The notes under the pieces: model-generated
What the model was told of the DNA's origin: nothing
The model's input: the letters and a program-made list of their open reading frames with translations, nothing else
The model's database searches: none
Part shown: in pieces, positions 1-8,507 of the stretch
Layout of the letters: every line of letters starts with the position of its first letter
Position numbering within the stretch: the stretch's first letter is position 1
Position numbers and translations under genes: made by a program
From: Paenibacillus sp. DMB20
GTDB lineage: Bacteria > Bacillota > Bacilli > Paenibacillales > Paenibacillaceae
DNA: 64,000 nt
Direction: 5' to 3'
NCBI RefSeq assembly: GCF_000987955.1
Contig: NZ_LAZU01000012.1
Coordinates: 62,001 to 126,000 of the forward strand

Positions 1-318
1 GGATTGTCCAGCTGCGTGAGGGCCGGCGTCTCGATATGGGCCTCCGAGGAGTCATCCCGGTGGGAGAACTCCTGGATGGTGATGACTTTAACCAGACTGC
101 CTAGGACAGGAACCTCCGACATTGCGGCGGCAAACGCGGGGCTGGTATTTACTCCTCCGGCAAAAAGGATAAAGGCGGCGGCGGCCCCTGACAGCGCCTG
201 TACGGCGGCACGGCGTTTTTTTTCTTTGCTTGATGGCTCTTTTGACGACCATGTTTAATTCTTCCGGTATCGGTATGGATTCATGCTGTTGTTTCATTTG
301 ATGTAAACGCTCATCCAT
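1..318 (-). CDS. DUF4179-type anti-sigma factor, N-terminal part, frameshifted, cut by window edge
   Basis: Probable membrane anti-sigma factor partnering the ECF sigma gene just upstream. The start ATG (316-318) overlaps the sigma stop by 8 bases, so the two are probably translationally coupled. The first ~33 residues are hydrophilic (MDERLHQMKQQHESIPIPEE). After an 8-base T run at 216-223 the frame breaks. Removing one base gives a continuous reading: RRAAVQALSG, then a hydrophobic segment (AAAAFILFAGGVNTSPAFAA), then the extracytoplasmic start. That is the DUF4179/RsiV-like layout of a short cytoplasmic part, one membrane helix and an outer sensor domain. The gene continues beyond base 1. 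The frameshift sits in a homopolymer and may be a sequence error. Family assignment is by layout and resemblance only. Confidence 0.7.
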
Positions 319-832
319 GGCGGGACACCTCTTTCATTTGTTCTTCTTCCTCCAGGCTGATCCGTAGCTTTTTCAGCGCCTGATAAAGCCTTGTTTTGAT
401 CGTGTTTACATTTTCCTGAAGAACTTCCGCGATATCTTCGATTTTCATATCTTCAAAATAGCGGAGGATGACGACCGTGCGGTATTTCGGCGGCAATTCG
501 TCCAGCGACTCGGCCAGGTCGATATTGCGGTACGTATCTTGAACGCCGGGGATATACGTTTCCAGGATATCATCCTCCATGACGTGCACCTTTTTCTTTT
601 TCCGTAAATAATCTAGTGACGTGGTTACCACAATGCGGTAAAACCAGCTTTTCACCGAACCCTTGTTTTGCAGTTTATCCATGGATATGAATGCTTTATG
701 GATGGCGTCTTGAACGATATCAAGCGCATCCTCTTTATTTCCGACATAGCTGTAGGCCAAACGGTAGACGCTGTCTTGATGTTCCGTAATACAGTCTATC
801 AGCAGCTTCTCCAGCTTCCGTTTGCTTCTCAT
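311..832 (-). CDS. ECF-type RNA polymerase sigma factor (173 aa)
   Basis: Alternative sigma factor of the ECF group, directing RNA polymerase to a stress or envelope regulon. Region 2 is visible as HQDSVYRLAYSYVGNKEDALDIVQDA and region 4 as LPPKYRTVVILRYFEDMKIEDIAEVL followed by the helix-turn-helix NVNTIKTRLYQAL. The ATG at 832 is chosen over upstream in-frame codons because AAGGAGTG lies about 10 bases before it and the extra N-terminal residues are not sigma-like. The coupled downstream anti-sigma gene supports the role. Length fits the SigV/SigW/YlaC-type class. Confidence 0.9.
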   Translation of the reverse strand: MRSKRKLEKLLIDCITEHQDSVYRLAYSYVGNKEDALDIVQDAIHKAFISMDKLQNKGSVKSWFYRIVVTTSLDYLRKKKKVHVMEDDILETYIPGVQDTYRNIDLAESLDELPPKYRTVVILRYFEDMKIEDIAEVLQENVNTIKTRLYQALKKLRISLEEEEQMKEVSRHG

Positions 833-1040
833 GAGATTATGACACTCCTTTGCTGCGCGCCAGCGAACAATTGCAATCGACTTTACACATGCAAGACGTG
901 CGGGGGCGGGCAAAAAGTTTGGACTTGGCGGAAAATTTTTTTGGAGTAATCAATCACCCCATCAATCAGGGCCGTCCTTCATAAGATTAACGAAGATAAA
1001 CGCCGATAGGGAGCCGCAAAAATTTACAATTGAATTGCTG
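833..1040. other. Intergenic region, no gene recognised
   Basis: Divergent spacer between the sigma factor (minus) and the maltodextrin operon (plus). The left part must carry the sigma-factor promoter, but I see no convincing -35/-10 pair. The right part leads into the operon promoter at 1041. Confidence 0.5.
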
Positions 1041-1070
1041 TTGACATAACGATAAGGGGGAAGTTATCAT
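1041..1070 (+). promoter_or_regulatory. Sigma-A-type promoter of the maltodextrin operon
   Basis: TTGACA (1041-1046) and TATCAT (1065-1070) are separated by 18 bases, or TTATCA by 17. The expected start is near 1077, directly before the operator pair at 1085-1111. Confidence 0.75.
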
Positions 1071-1084
1071 AGAAGCGAAATCAC

Positions 1085-1111
1085 TTAAACGTTTCAGTAC
1101 TTAAACGTTTA
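1085..1111. promoter_or_regulatory. Tandem LacI-family operators
   Basis: Two copies of TTAAACGTTT (1085-1094 and 1101-1110), centres 16 bases apart, lie just downstream of the promoter where a repressor would block initiation. The same core (CTTAAACGTTTAAG, 4685-4698) precedes the LacI-type regulator gene of this operon, so that regulator is the likely binder. AAACGTTT has the central CG typical of LacI-family operators. Confidence 0.8.
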
Positions 1112-1139
1112 GGTAAACATCCAAGAAGGAGGGAGCATA

Positions 1140-2432
1140 TTGTCAAAACGAATGTTTATTGCCGCTGTTATTACGGTTCTGTTCAGTTTTTCGTTTTTGA
1201 CGGGATGCGGCAAGACAGCAGCCCCGCCTGCCCAAGAAGAACAAGGGACCCGGGAGGAGCAGCAACCTGCAGGCCAGGGAGAGCTGCAGCCGGAGGCAGG
1301 AGCCGAATTGCTGGTGTGGGAGTCCAAAGGCCCCGAATTGGACTATCTGAAAGCGGTATCAGCGGAATTTGAGAAAGAATATGGCGTAAAGGTTAAAGTG
1401 GAAGCGGTTCCCGCTATAGACAGCGTGAAAAAGCTGACGACGGATGGACCTGCGGGGATCGGGGCGGATGTCTTCTCGGCGCCGCACGACCAGATCGGAA
1501 ATGCCGTGGCGGCCGGCCTTGTGCTTGAGAATGATGCGTTCGACGAGAAAGCCGCGAGCGAGTTTATGTCGAGCGCTATCGATGGCGTGACGTATCAAGG
1601 CGTTCTTTACGGATTCCCGACGGCCATCGATACGTACGCGCTATTTTACAACAAGAAGCTTATGGGCCAAGCGCCCAAAACCTACGAAGACATCGTCAAA
1701 TTCGCTGAGACCTATAACGATCCCGAAAACAAAAAATTCGCCTTGCTGTGGGATGTCTCGCAGTTGTATCAATCGTATTCATTTCTGGCGGGTTACGGCG
1801 GATACGTATTCGGAAATAACGGGGAAGACGCGAACGATATCGGCTTGAATAGCGGGGGAGCGATCGAAGGGGCCAAGTTCCTGCAGTCGCTGAAAAAAAT
1901 CCTTCCCATCAACATTAACGATTTAAACGACAATATCATTACGGGTTTCTTCCAGGAGGGCAAAGCGGCCGCGATCATCAACGGACCTTGGCTGATTTCG
2001 AACTTATCAACGGCAGAGATGGATTATGGAGTCGTTCCGCTGCCTTTGCTGCCGAATGGAGAACGCCCGGTAAGCTTCTCGGGGATAAGGGCGCTATATG
2101 TCAATTCCTATACGAAATATCCTGCCGCCGCCAAGCTGTTTGCCAGTTATGCAACCAACAAGGAAAACTTGACAATGCGGTTTGAAATGACGGCACAGCT
2201 TCCGCCGAGGAATGATCTGACTTTAGATCCGATCATTACGAACAATCCGGATGCGCTGGCATTCCTTGAACAAGCGAAACATTCCACGCCCATGCCGTCC
2301 ATTCCGGAAATGGGGAACGTTTGGCAGCCGGCGAGCGCTGCGTTCGCATCGATTTGGAACGACGACCAAGACCCGGCTGCGGCACTGAATAAAGCAGTAG
2401 AACAAATCAAGACAGCCATTACGAAGCGTTAA
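1140..2432 (+). CDS. Extracellular maltodextrin/sugar-binding lipoprotein of an ABC importer
   Basis: Solute-binding component of a carbohydrate ABC importer, anchored outside the membrane by a lipid. The N-terminus has a signal peptide ending in the lipobox LTGC. The mature part resembles maltose/maltodextrin-binding proteins (ELLVWESKGPELDYLKAVSAEFEKEYGVKVKVE; GKAAAIINGPW). The TTG start at 1140 is preferred to ATG 1152 because AAGGAGGGAG (1126-1135) is at proper distance from TTG and too far from ATG. Two MalF/MalG-type permeases follow. The sugar is inferred from resemblance and context; no ATPase gene is present here, so a shared MsmX-type ATPase is likely. Confidence 0.85.
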   Translation: MSKRMFIAAVITVLFSFSFLTGCGKTAAPPAQEEQGTREEQQPAGQGELQPEAGAELLVWESKGPELDYLKAVSAEFEKEYGVKVKVEAVPAIDSVKKLTTDGPAGIGADVFSAPHDQIGNAVAAGLVLENDAFDEKAASEFMSSAIDGVTYQGVLYGFPTAIDTYALFYNKKLMGQAPKTYEDIVKFAETYNDPENKKFALLWDVSQLYQSYSFLAGYGGYVFGNNGEDANDIGLNSGGAIEGAKFLQSLKKILPININDLNDNIITGFFQEGKAAAIINGPWLISNLSTAEMDYGVVPLPLLPNGERPVSFSGIRALYVNSYTKYPAAAKLFASYATNKENLTMRFEMTAQLPPRNDLTLDPIITNNPDALAFLEQAKHSTPMPSIPEMGNVWQPASAAFASIWNDDQDPAAALNKAVEQIKTAITKR

Positions 2433-2466
2433 TTCATGCTAAAAAATATTAAGGCGGTTGTAAGAA

Positions 2467-3788
2467 ATGCATGTAAATCAAAATGCTCGCTGTAATCGTC
2501 ACCGGAACCGAGCCGCCATGTTATCTTTGCTTTTCATAGGATTGGGTCAGCTTTACAACAGACAGTACCTTAAAGGCCTGATATGGATGACGGTTGCCCA
2601 ATTGTTCTTCTGGAGTTACTATCCCTTGGCGAATCGGGCGATAACCGGGCTCATATCCTTGGGAGAGGTGCCTACCCGAATCATAAAAGGGAAGGTCGTT
2701 CAGGGGGATCATTCCATTTTCCTGCTCATTCACGGAATTATTGCGGTGATCATCATTCTTTTGTTTCTCGGCATGTATGCCATGAATGTTTACGATGCGA
2801 AGAAGAATGGGGAAATCAGGGATAAAGGCGGCCAGGCTCCCGGATTCATGGCTTCTTTAAAGAAAGCGAAGTTTCGGAACCTTCCTTACTTGCTGCTGGC
2901 GCCTGCCGCGCTCTTCGTTTTGTTTGTGACGGTACTGCCGCTAGTGTTTAATGTTTTGATCGCGTTTACGAACTATTCCGCTCCGGATCATATTCCCGAC
3001 CGTTCTTTGGTCGACTGGACCGGGCTTGCAGCGTTTTACGATTTGTTCGCACAAAAAGCATGGCGCTCCACTTTCTTGGGCATAGCGGTCTGGAACTTGA
3101 TCTGGGCTACGGTTTCCACGGTCTCGGTATTTTTTAGCGGTCTGATTCTGGCTATGATGGTGAATCATCCGCGCATCAGATTTAAAAAGTTTTGGAGAAC
3201 CGCATTTATTTTGCCTTGGGCCGTTCCCCAATTTATTTCGATATTGGTTTTCAGGGTCTTGCTGAACGGGTCGTTTGGTCCGGTGAACGATTGGATTGCC
3301 AGCCTAGGTTTTTCGCCCGTCCCTTGGCTCTCGGACCCGACCATGGCCAAAATTACGATTATTTTAGTCAACTTGTGGTTTTCGACTCCTTTTCTAATGG
3401 CGTTAATGTCAGGGGTGCTCACCACGATGCCGCGTGATTTGTACGAAGCCGCGGAGGTCGACGGCGCTTCGGGAAGCCGCAAGTTTTTCAAAATTACGAT
3501 GCCTCTGGTGATGCTGGCTACGGCTCCCATACTGATCATGCAGTTTGCATTCAACTTCAACAATTTTAACCTGATCTATATGCTCACCGACGGCAATCCG
3601 AATCAACCGGATTATTTCTACGCGGGAAGCACGGATATATTGATCTCTTGGATTTATAAGATGACGCTGAATCAGAGCCAATTCAACATGCTTCCGCCGT
3701 ATCCATCATCATGTTCCTGTTGATTGCGATTTTCTCCTTATGGAATTACAAGCGGATGGGTTCAAATCGAGAAGAGGACTGGATCTAA
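2467..3788 (+). CDS. MalF-type sugar ABC permease, 3' frameshift
   Basis: Inner-membrane permease of the maltodextrin-type importer. It has the extra N-terminal hydrophobic region (SLLFIGLGQLYNRQYLKG) of the long MdxF-like permeases, then the usual helices with the coupling motif EAAEVDGASGSRKFFKITMPL. As given the frame ends at 3723 with an unrelated tail. One missing base at about 3690/3691 (ATGCTT for ATGGCTT) restores SAVSIIMFLLIAIFSLWNYK and stops at TAA 3786-3788, immediately before the next ATG at 3789, giving 440 residues. The restored tail and the stop-start junction make a sequence error more likely than a real truncation. Confidence 0.85.
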
Positions 3789-4622
3789 ATGTCAAAATTA
3801 AAAAGCAATTTGGTCGTCGCCGCCATTTACGCGGTGTTTATCGTACTGTTGATAACCACGGCATATCCGCTTATCTGGGTTGTTGGCACCTCCCTGAACC
3901 CGGGAAATGCTTTGTTGGTCAGCAAAATGTTTCCTGATGATCCGTCATTCGTTCATTATGCGGAGCTGATTCGGAATACCGATTTTGTCCTGTGGTTCGG
4001 CAATACGCTCAAAATTGCCGCTGCCAATGCCATTCTATCGACCGTACTGGTTGGAATGACGGCATATGCCTTCTCCAGATTTCGCTTCAAGGGCAGACAG
4101 CAGGGGCTGATGACCTTGCTTGTCCTGCAGATGTTTCCCGGCTTTTTATCCATTATGGCGATTTTCGTGCTGCTGCTGCAGACGAAATTGCTCGATACGC
4201 ATCTGGGTTTGATTTTAATCTACGCTGGCGGTTCGATTTCCATGGGAACATGGGTGATGAAAGGTCATTTCGACACGATTCCCAGAAGCCTGGAAGAAGC
4301 GGCTTTTATGGATGGCGCAACAACCAGGGATTCCTTTTTCAAAATCATACTTCCGTTATCCTTGCCGTCCATTACCTTTGTCGCCTTGAACAGCTTTATC
4401 ACACCGTTCATGGATTTCATTCTGCCGCAAATCGTGCTGAGGTCGCCGGAAAAAATGACTCTTGCGCAGGGGCTGTACAGCATGGTTGCCAACGAGACCA
4501 ATTCCAGCTTCACCATTTTTGCCGCGGGTGCCGTCCTTGTGGCGCTGCCCATCACGCTCCTGTACATGTACTTTCAGAAGTACTTGATCCACGGCATGAC
4601 GGCCGGAGCGGACAAAGGTTAG
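3789..4622 (+). CDS. MalG-type sugar ABC permease (277 aa)
   Basis: Second membrane subunit of the maltodextrin-type importer. Six predicted helices and the cytoplasmic coupling loop EEAAFMDGATTRDSFFKIILPL are visible. It ends with the MalG-type tail YFQKYLIHGMTAGADKG. The start codon directly abuts the restored stop of the preceding permease, indicating translational coupling. It is intact and of normal length. Confidence 0.9.
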   Translation: MSKLKSNLVVAAIYAVFIVLLITTAYPLIWVVGTSLNPGNALLVSKMFPDDPSFVHYAELIRNTDFVLWFGNTLKIAAANAILSTVLVGMTAYAFSRFRFKGRQQGLMTLLVLQMFPGFLSIMAIFVLLLQTKLLDTHLGLILIYAGGSISMGTWVMKGHFDTIPRSLEEAAFMDGATTRDSFFKIILPLSLPSITFVALNSFITPFMDFILPQIVLRSPEKMTLAQGLYSMVANETNSSFTIFAAGAVLVALPITLLYMYFQKYLIHGMTAGADKG

Positions 4623-4684
4623 CTCTTTTCGCCTTTCTCATTTTGGCTAAATTGACTTCAAAAGCGCTGGTATGATTAAATAAC

Positions 4685-4698
4685 CTTAAACGTTTAAG
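4685..4698. promoter_or_regulatory. LacI-family operator before the regulator gene
   Basis: Perfect 14-base palindrome CTTAAACGTTTAAG, 24 bases before the regulator's ATG. It matches the two operators at 1085-1111 and suggests autoregulation. Confidence 0.75.
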
Positions 4699-4721
4699 CC
4701 AAATGAGAGGTCGGATCAAGC

Positions 4722-5636
4722 ATGAAAAAAACAACCATCAAAGACATCGCGAAAGCGGCGGATGTTTCGATCGCGACGGTGTCCTATATTCTAAACAATG
4801 TAAAAAACCAGTCCATTTCCGATGAGACGCGCGTCAAAGTGCTGAAGATCGCCCAACAGCTTAAGTACGTGGCCAATAAATCAGCCCAATCCTTAAAAAT
4901 AAAAAAGACGGGTCTCATCGGAATATTATTGTTCAACGATGTTCATGAGAGTCCCGGATCCGCATTAAAGTATGCAAAAACGATCTATAAGATCGAGCAG
5001 TTGTGCGGAGAGCTTGGGTACCATGTCATCTTCATGCAAATCGGCGCTGCCTCGCAATCGTACCAGGTCATTATGGAACGAAATTTGGACGGCGTATTCT
5101 TAATCAATGTGGATCAGGAAAGGTTCTATGCCATCTCCAATCAATTTGGATTCGGCATTCCCGTGTTTATCATCGACAGTTACATTGAAGACTCGTTGTT
5201 TCATAAAATCATGCCGGACTTTGGGCAAACCTTTGCACAATCCCGGACTTTGCTGGGCCAATCGCCTGAATTTCTGATTTTGGATTCCTATAACAATGAC
5301 GACTTGCTGAATACGGTTAAACGCCAATCGGGACTAGATGAAAGCAGGATTTACGTATATGGGGATGATGACGGGCTAAACGCTTTTTTGTTGAAATTTA
5401 AGGATAAGCCCGGAATCGTGCTGAACGATTTCTTGGCGAACGAAGTTTGGAAGAGGCATAAGCAGATGCTGGCATGCTGTACCTGCCACTGCCCGGAAGT
5501 GCTTGCGGACGACATGATGAAATTAACGTTCGATTTGAATGACTACACCGAAGTTGTAAATATGATGGACAGTTATATTAACGATGCGGCGTATGTCAAC
5601 GAGGAGAAGTTTTTCTTATTGACCGTCACATCGTGA
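4722..5636 (+). CDS. LacI-family transcriptional regulator (304 aa)
   Basis: Local repressor of the sugar operon. The LacI DNA-binding domain is at residues ~3-25 (TIKDIAKAADVSIATVSYILNN), followed by the hinge (NKSAQSLKIKKTGLIGILL) and a periplasmic-binding-protein-like sensor domain. It is somewhat shorter than the usual 330-340 residues, and the C-terminal half is divergent (CCTCHCPE near residue 250). It sits inside the operon and shares operators with the operon promoter. The ligand is presumably a maltodextrin or related sugar. Confidence 0.9.
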   Translation: MKKTTIKDIAKAADVSIATVSYILNNVKNQSISDETRVKVLKIAQQLKYVANKSAQSLKIKKTGLIGILLFNDVHESPGSALKYAKTIYKIEQLCGELGYHVIFMQIGAASQSYQVIMERNLDGVFLINVDQERFYAISNQFGFGIPVFIIDSYIEDSLFHKIMPDFGQTFAQSRTLLGQSPEFLILDSYNNDDLLNTVKRQSGLDESRIYVYGDDDGLNAFLLKFKDKPGIVLNDFLANEVWKRHKQMLACCTCHCPEVLADDMMKLTFDLNDYTEVVNMMDSYINDAAYVNEEKFFLLTVTS

Positions 5637-5662
5637 TTACGAGTGATGAGGAGAATGCGAAA

Positions 5663-7006
5663 GTGGATTCGTCGCGGTTGATTGCAATCAAAGATTTTTA
5701 TTCGGAGATATTGAATAATAAGAGAGACATGTTTGTTTACTTGCCTCCGAGTTATAACCAAAATGAAGAGAAACGTTATCCCGTATTATACATGCACGAT
5801 GGGCAGCACGTCTTTTTTGCCGATCAGAAGGGCGAATCCTGGGATATCCATCGGATTGTGGATCAGCTGACTGCTGAGGGCAAAATGAAGGAAATCATCG
5901 TGGTCGCCGTATCCCATATCGAAGATGCCAGGATTGCGGAATATATGCATTCGATCCCCGGAGGATACGATATTTTCCATACCGACAATCAGGGCGAATT
6001 ATACGAGGAATTTCTCGTTCGCGAAGTCAAGCCGTATATCGATGCAACCTATCGGACGCTTACGGATAAGGAACATACGGCACTTATGGGATCTTCCGCA
6101 GGAGGTTTGGTATCCTACAATATCGGATTCCGTCAATCGGAGACGTTTGGAATGATCGGAGCGCTTTGTCCGTTTTTCGTGAGCGTAGACCTGGATACCA
6201 TGGAAGACCGATGGCTGAGCCATGTGTATACGGAGAAAAAGGATCTGAAGATTTGGATGGACGTCGGAGACGCCGAGGGCTTTACCGTCATGGAGAAGCA
6301 TGTGCGGCAGGTCGTCGATGTTCTGATCTCCATCGGCTTTAAGCCGGGAGACGATCTCATGTACTACTATGCCGTAGACTCCGGTCATTCCCAGAAGGAT
6401 TGGGCCGCAAGGGTTCACGCGCCGCTGATCTACTTTTTCGGAGATATCGGGAAGCCCGTTCATGTCGAGCTGCGCGGCCCGGAAGCCGTAGGGCTCGAGG
6501 GACCCGTGCGAACTTTGAATCCGGTTGTACACTTCGACAGTGGTTTTATGATGACGGATTTAAACGGGAGATATGAAGTAAATGATCCCGATCTGCTGGA
6601 AGTTACGGCAGACGGAAAACTCCTTCCCCAAAAGATTGGGAAAGCTGCCGTCACCTATATGAATCAACAGTTAAAGGCGTCATTGGATCTCGCCGTGGTT
6701 CCGTTCATATCCAATAAGGCTACCGTTCGCATGTTCGTAAAAGTTCCGGCATCCACGCCGCCGACCGATAAAATTTACGCAGGCATCGAACTGCCGCGGA
6801 TTCACGACCAGCTCTACGGCGGAACCTTTCAGGTGCCGCAGGATATGTCATTCGAATTCCGCATATCCAGGGGGTTGGGCAAGCATGAGACCGACCGGTG
6901 CGGCCGGGAGGTCCCTTATCGCAAATTCACGGTTTCGAACGGGTTGATCTTGAATTACGAAGTTGAGAATTGGGTTGATTGTCCACCCGGGAATGAGGTG
7001 CGTTAA
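5663..7006 (+). CDS. Alpha/beta-hydrolase esterase with C-terminal beta domain, copy 1
   Basis: Cytoplasmic esterase of the Fes/enterochelin-esterase-like (esterase D) fold; no signal peptide is seen. The nucleophile motif GSSAG is at residues ~143-147 and a candidate catalytic His is in DSGHSQKDWAAR. A region resembling a bacterial Ig-like fold (VNDPDLLEVTADGKLLP) is followed by a C-terminal stretch starting RMFVKVPASTPPTDKIY, like CBM20-type starch-binding modules. GTG 5663 is preferred to GTG 5633 because GATGAGGAG lies 9 bases upstream and the tandem paralogue aligns from here. It overlaps the next gene's start by one base. A role on acylated malto-oligosaccharides is inferred from the operon. 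Confidence 0.75.
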   Translation: MDSSRLIAIKDFYSEILNNKRDMFVYLPPSYNQNEEKRYPVLYMHDGQHVFFADQKGESWDIHRIVDQLTAEGKMKEIIVVAVSHIEDARIAEYMHSIPGGYDIFHTDNQGELYEEFLVREVKPYIDATYRTLTDKEHTALMGSSAGGLVSYNIGFRQSETFGMIGALCPFFVSVDLDTMEDRWLSHVYTEKKDLKIWMDVGDAEGFTVMEKHVRQVVDVLISIGFKPGDDLMYYYAVDSGHSQKDWAARVHAPLIYFFGDIGKPVHVELRGPEAVGLEGPVRTLNPVVHFDSGFMMTDLNGRYEVNDPDLLEVTADGKLLPQKIGKAAVTYMNQQLKASLDLAVVPFISNKATVRMFVKVPASTPPTDKIYAGIELPRIHDQLYGGTFQVPQDMSFEFRISRGLGKHETDRCGREVPYRKFTVSNGLILNYEVENWVDCPPGNEVR

Positions 7007-8339
7007 TGGAAAACCGCTCAAGCCTTTTAACTATTAAGGATTTCCATTCGGCTTTTTTGGATAATCGGCGGGACCTGTTCGTTTATTTGCCGCCCGGTTA
7101 TCAGCAAAACCCGATGAAGCGCTATCCTGTGTTGTACATGCATGACGGACAGAACATTTTTCAACCGGCATTCAACGGTTATTCCTGGAATGTCCATGAA
7201 ACGGCGGATCGGCTGATTCAGGAGGGGCGCATCGAAGAAATCATCGTTGTGGGGATTTCCAATATGGGGTTGGAACGGGCAAACGAGTTTACCCACGACC
7301 TGGAAGGAGTGCATTATCGGGACGATAAGGTTGAAATCCGGCCGTTGGGACAAAAATATGAGAATTTTCTGATTGAAGAGGTCAAACCGTATATCGATGC
7401 CGTGTTCCGGACGAAGCCGGATGCCGAGCATACGGCCCTGATGGGTTCCTCCCGCGGAGGACAGGTAACGTATCATATCGGGCTCCGGCGCCCGGATGTT
7501 TTCGGCAAGCTTGGCATCATGTCCCCTTATTTTTACTGCGTGGACCCGGCAACGTTGGAGGAGTACCCGCAATATCATGCTTTCGGCACGAAGCAGCCCG
7601 TTTCCCGCTTATGGATCGATTTAGGCAGCACCGAAGGGGTTTTGGTGATGGTAAAGCATGTGCGCGAAGTGGCCGAGAAGCTGGTTGGTTTAGGGTACGA
7701 AGCCGATCGGGAGCTTATGTATCTTTATGAACCGGACGCGGCCCATGTAGAAAAAGACTGGGCGGCCAGGTTGGCATCTCCTTTGATTTATTTTTACGGA
7801 AATAAGGGGAGCGGGCGTCTTTATCGTTGCACGGCAGCGACGAGATAGGAATCCGGGGCCCGGCAATCCAGCTGAATCCGATTCTGGAGTCCGATCATGG
7901 CTTGAAGTCGACGCTGCTGCGGGCAACCTATGAAGTTCAGGATCCTGGAATCCTGGAAGTCGCGGATGACGGAACCCTAGTCCCGAAAAGCGAAGGGGAA
8001 ACCGTGGTAACGGTCCGGCATCGGGGGCTTCGGGCAAGCAAAGCCATACGGGTCGTTCCGGAAATGCCTAAGTTTGTGACCCTGCATATGATCGTTCATG
8101 TCCCGCCAAACACGCCGGACGACGCTAAGATTTATGCATGGTTTCCTTTGAAATGCAATTCGGACAAGGGATTTTATGAAAATCAACTGCGGATCCCCCT
8201 TCATGCGGAATTCGTATTCCAGGTGACGAGAACGGATGGGGCGGTCGGGATGGATCGCGACGGAAAAACGATAGAGCGCAGGTATAAAGCCGCAGCGGCA
8301 GGGACCATCGAAATCCATGTGGAGCAATGGTCTCTTTAA
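7006..8339 (+). CDS. Alpha/beta-hydrolase esterase with C-terminal beta domain, copy 2, frameshifted
   Basis: Tandem paralogue of the preceding esterase with the same domain order. The nucleophile motif GSSRG is at residues ~147-151 and the candidate His is in DAAHVEKDWAAR. The frame breaks near 7813 (GGG, probably GGGG) and continues as SLSLHGSDEIGIRGPAIQLN, matching copy 1 (ELRGPEAVGLEGPVRTLN). One added base gives 444 residues ending at 8339. The C-terminal module (HMIVHVPPNTPDDAKIYAWF) is CBM20-like. It is followed by a terminator, so this is the end of the maltodextrin-type operon. Confidence 0.75.
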
Positions 8340-8378
8340 AATGATGATTCCTTAACATTGAAATGAACATGCCATGTG

Positions 8379-8406
8379 CCCCGACTGCCGTCGGGGTCTT
8401 TTTTTA
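8379..8406 (+). terminator. Rho-independent terminator of the maltodextrin operon
   Basis: Stem CCCCGAC (8379-8385) / GTCGGGG (8390-8396), four-base loop, then TCTTTTTTT. Confidence 0.85.
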
Positions 8407-8442
8407 GATATAAACCGCTTGAGTTCCGCATACGGATCCCGG

Positions 8443-8468
8443 AAAAAAAAAAGCCCCGGATCCGGGGC
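8443..8468 (-). terminator. Rho-independent terminator of the FabF-type gene
   Basis: Perfect 16-base palindrome GCCCCGGATCCGGGGC (8453-8468). On the minus strand it is followed by ten T residues. Confidence 0.85.
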
Positions 8469-8507
8469 CTGTTGAGAGTTCGCTTGGTGATTCGCCTGCA
8501 TTGCTGT

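Noticed and set aside
216..223. Programmed ribosomal frameshift on the A/T8 tract of the left-edge anti-sigma gene
   Set aside because: No downstream stimulatory structure was recognised, and similar breaks in unrelated genes point to sequence error.
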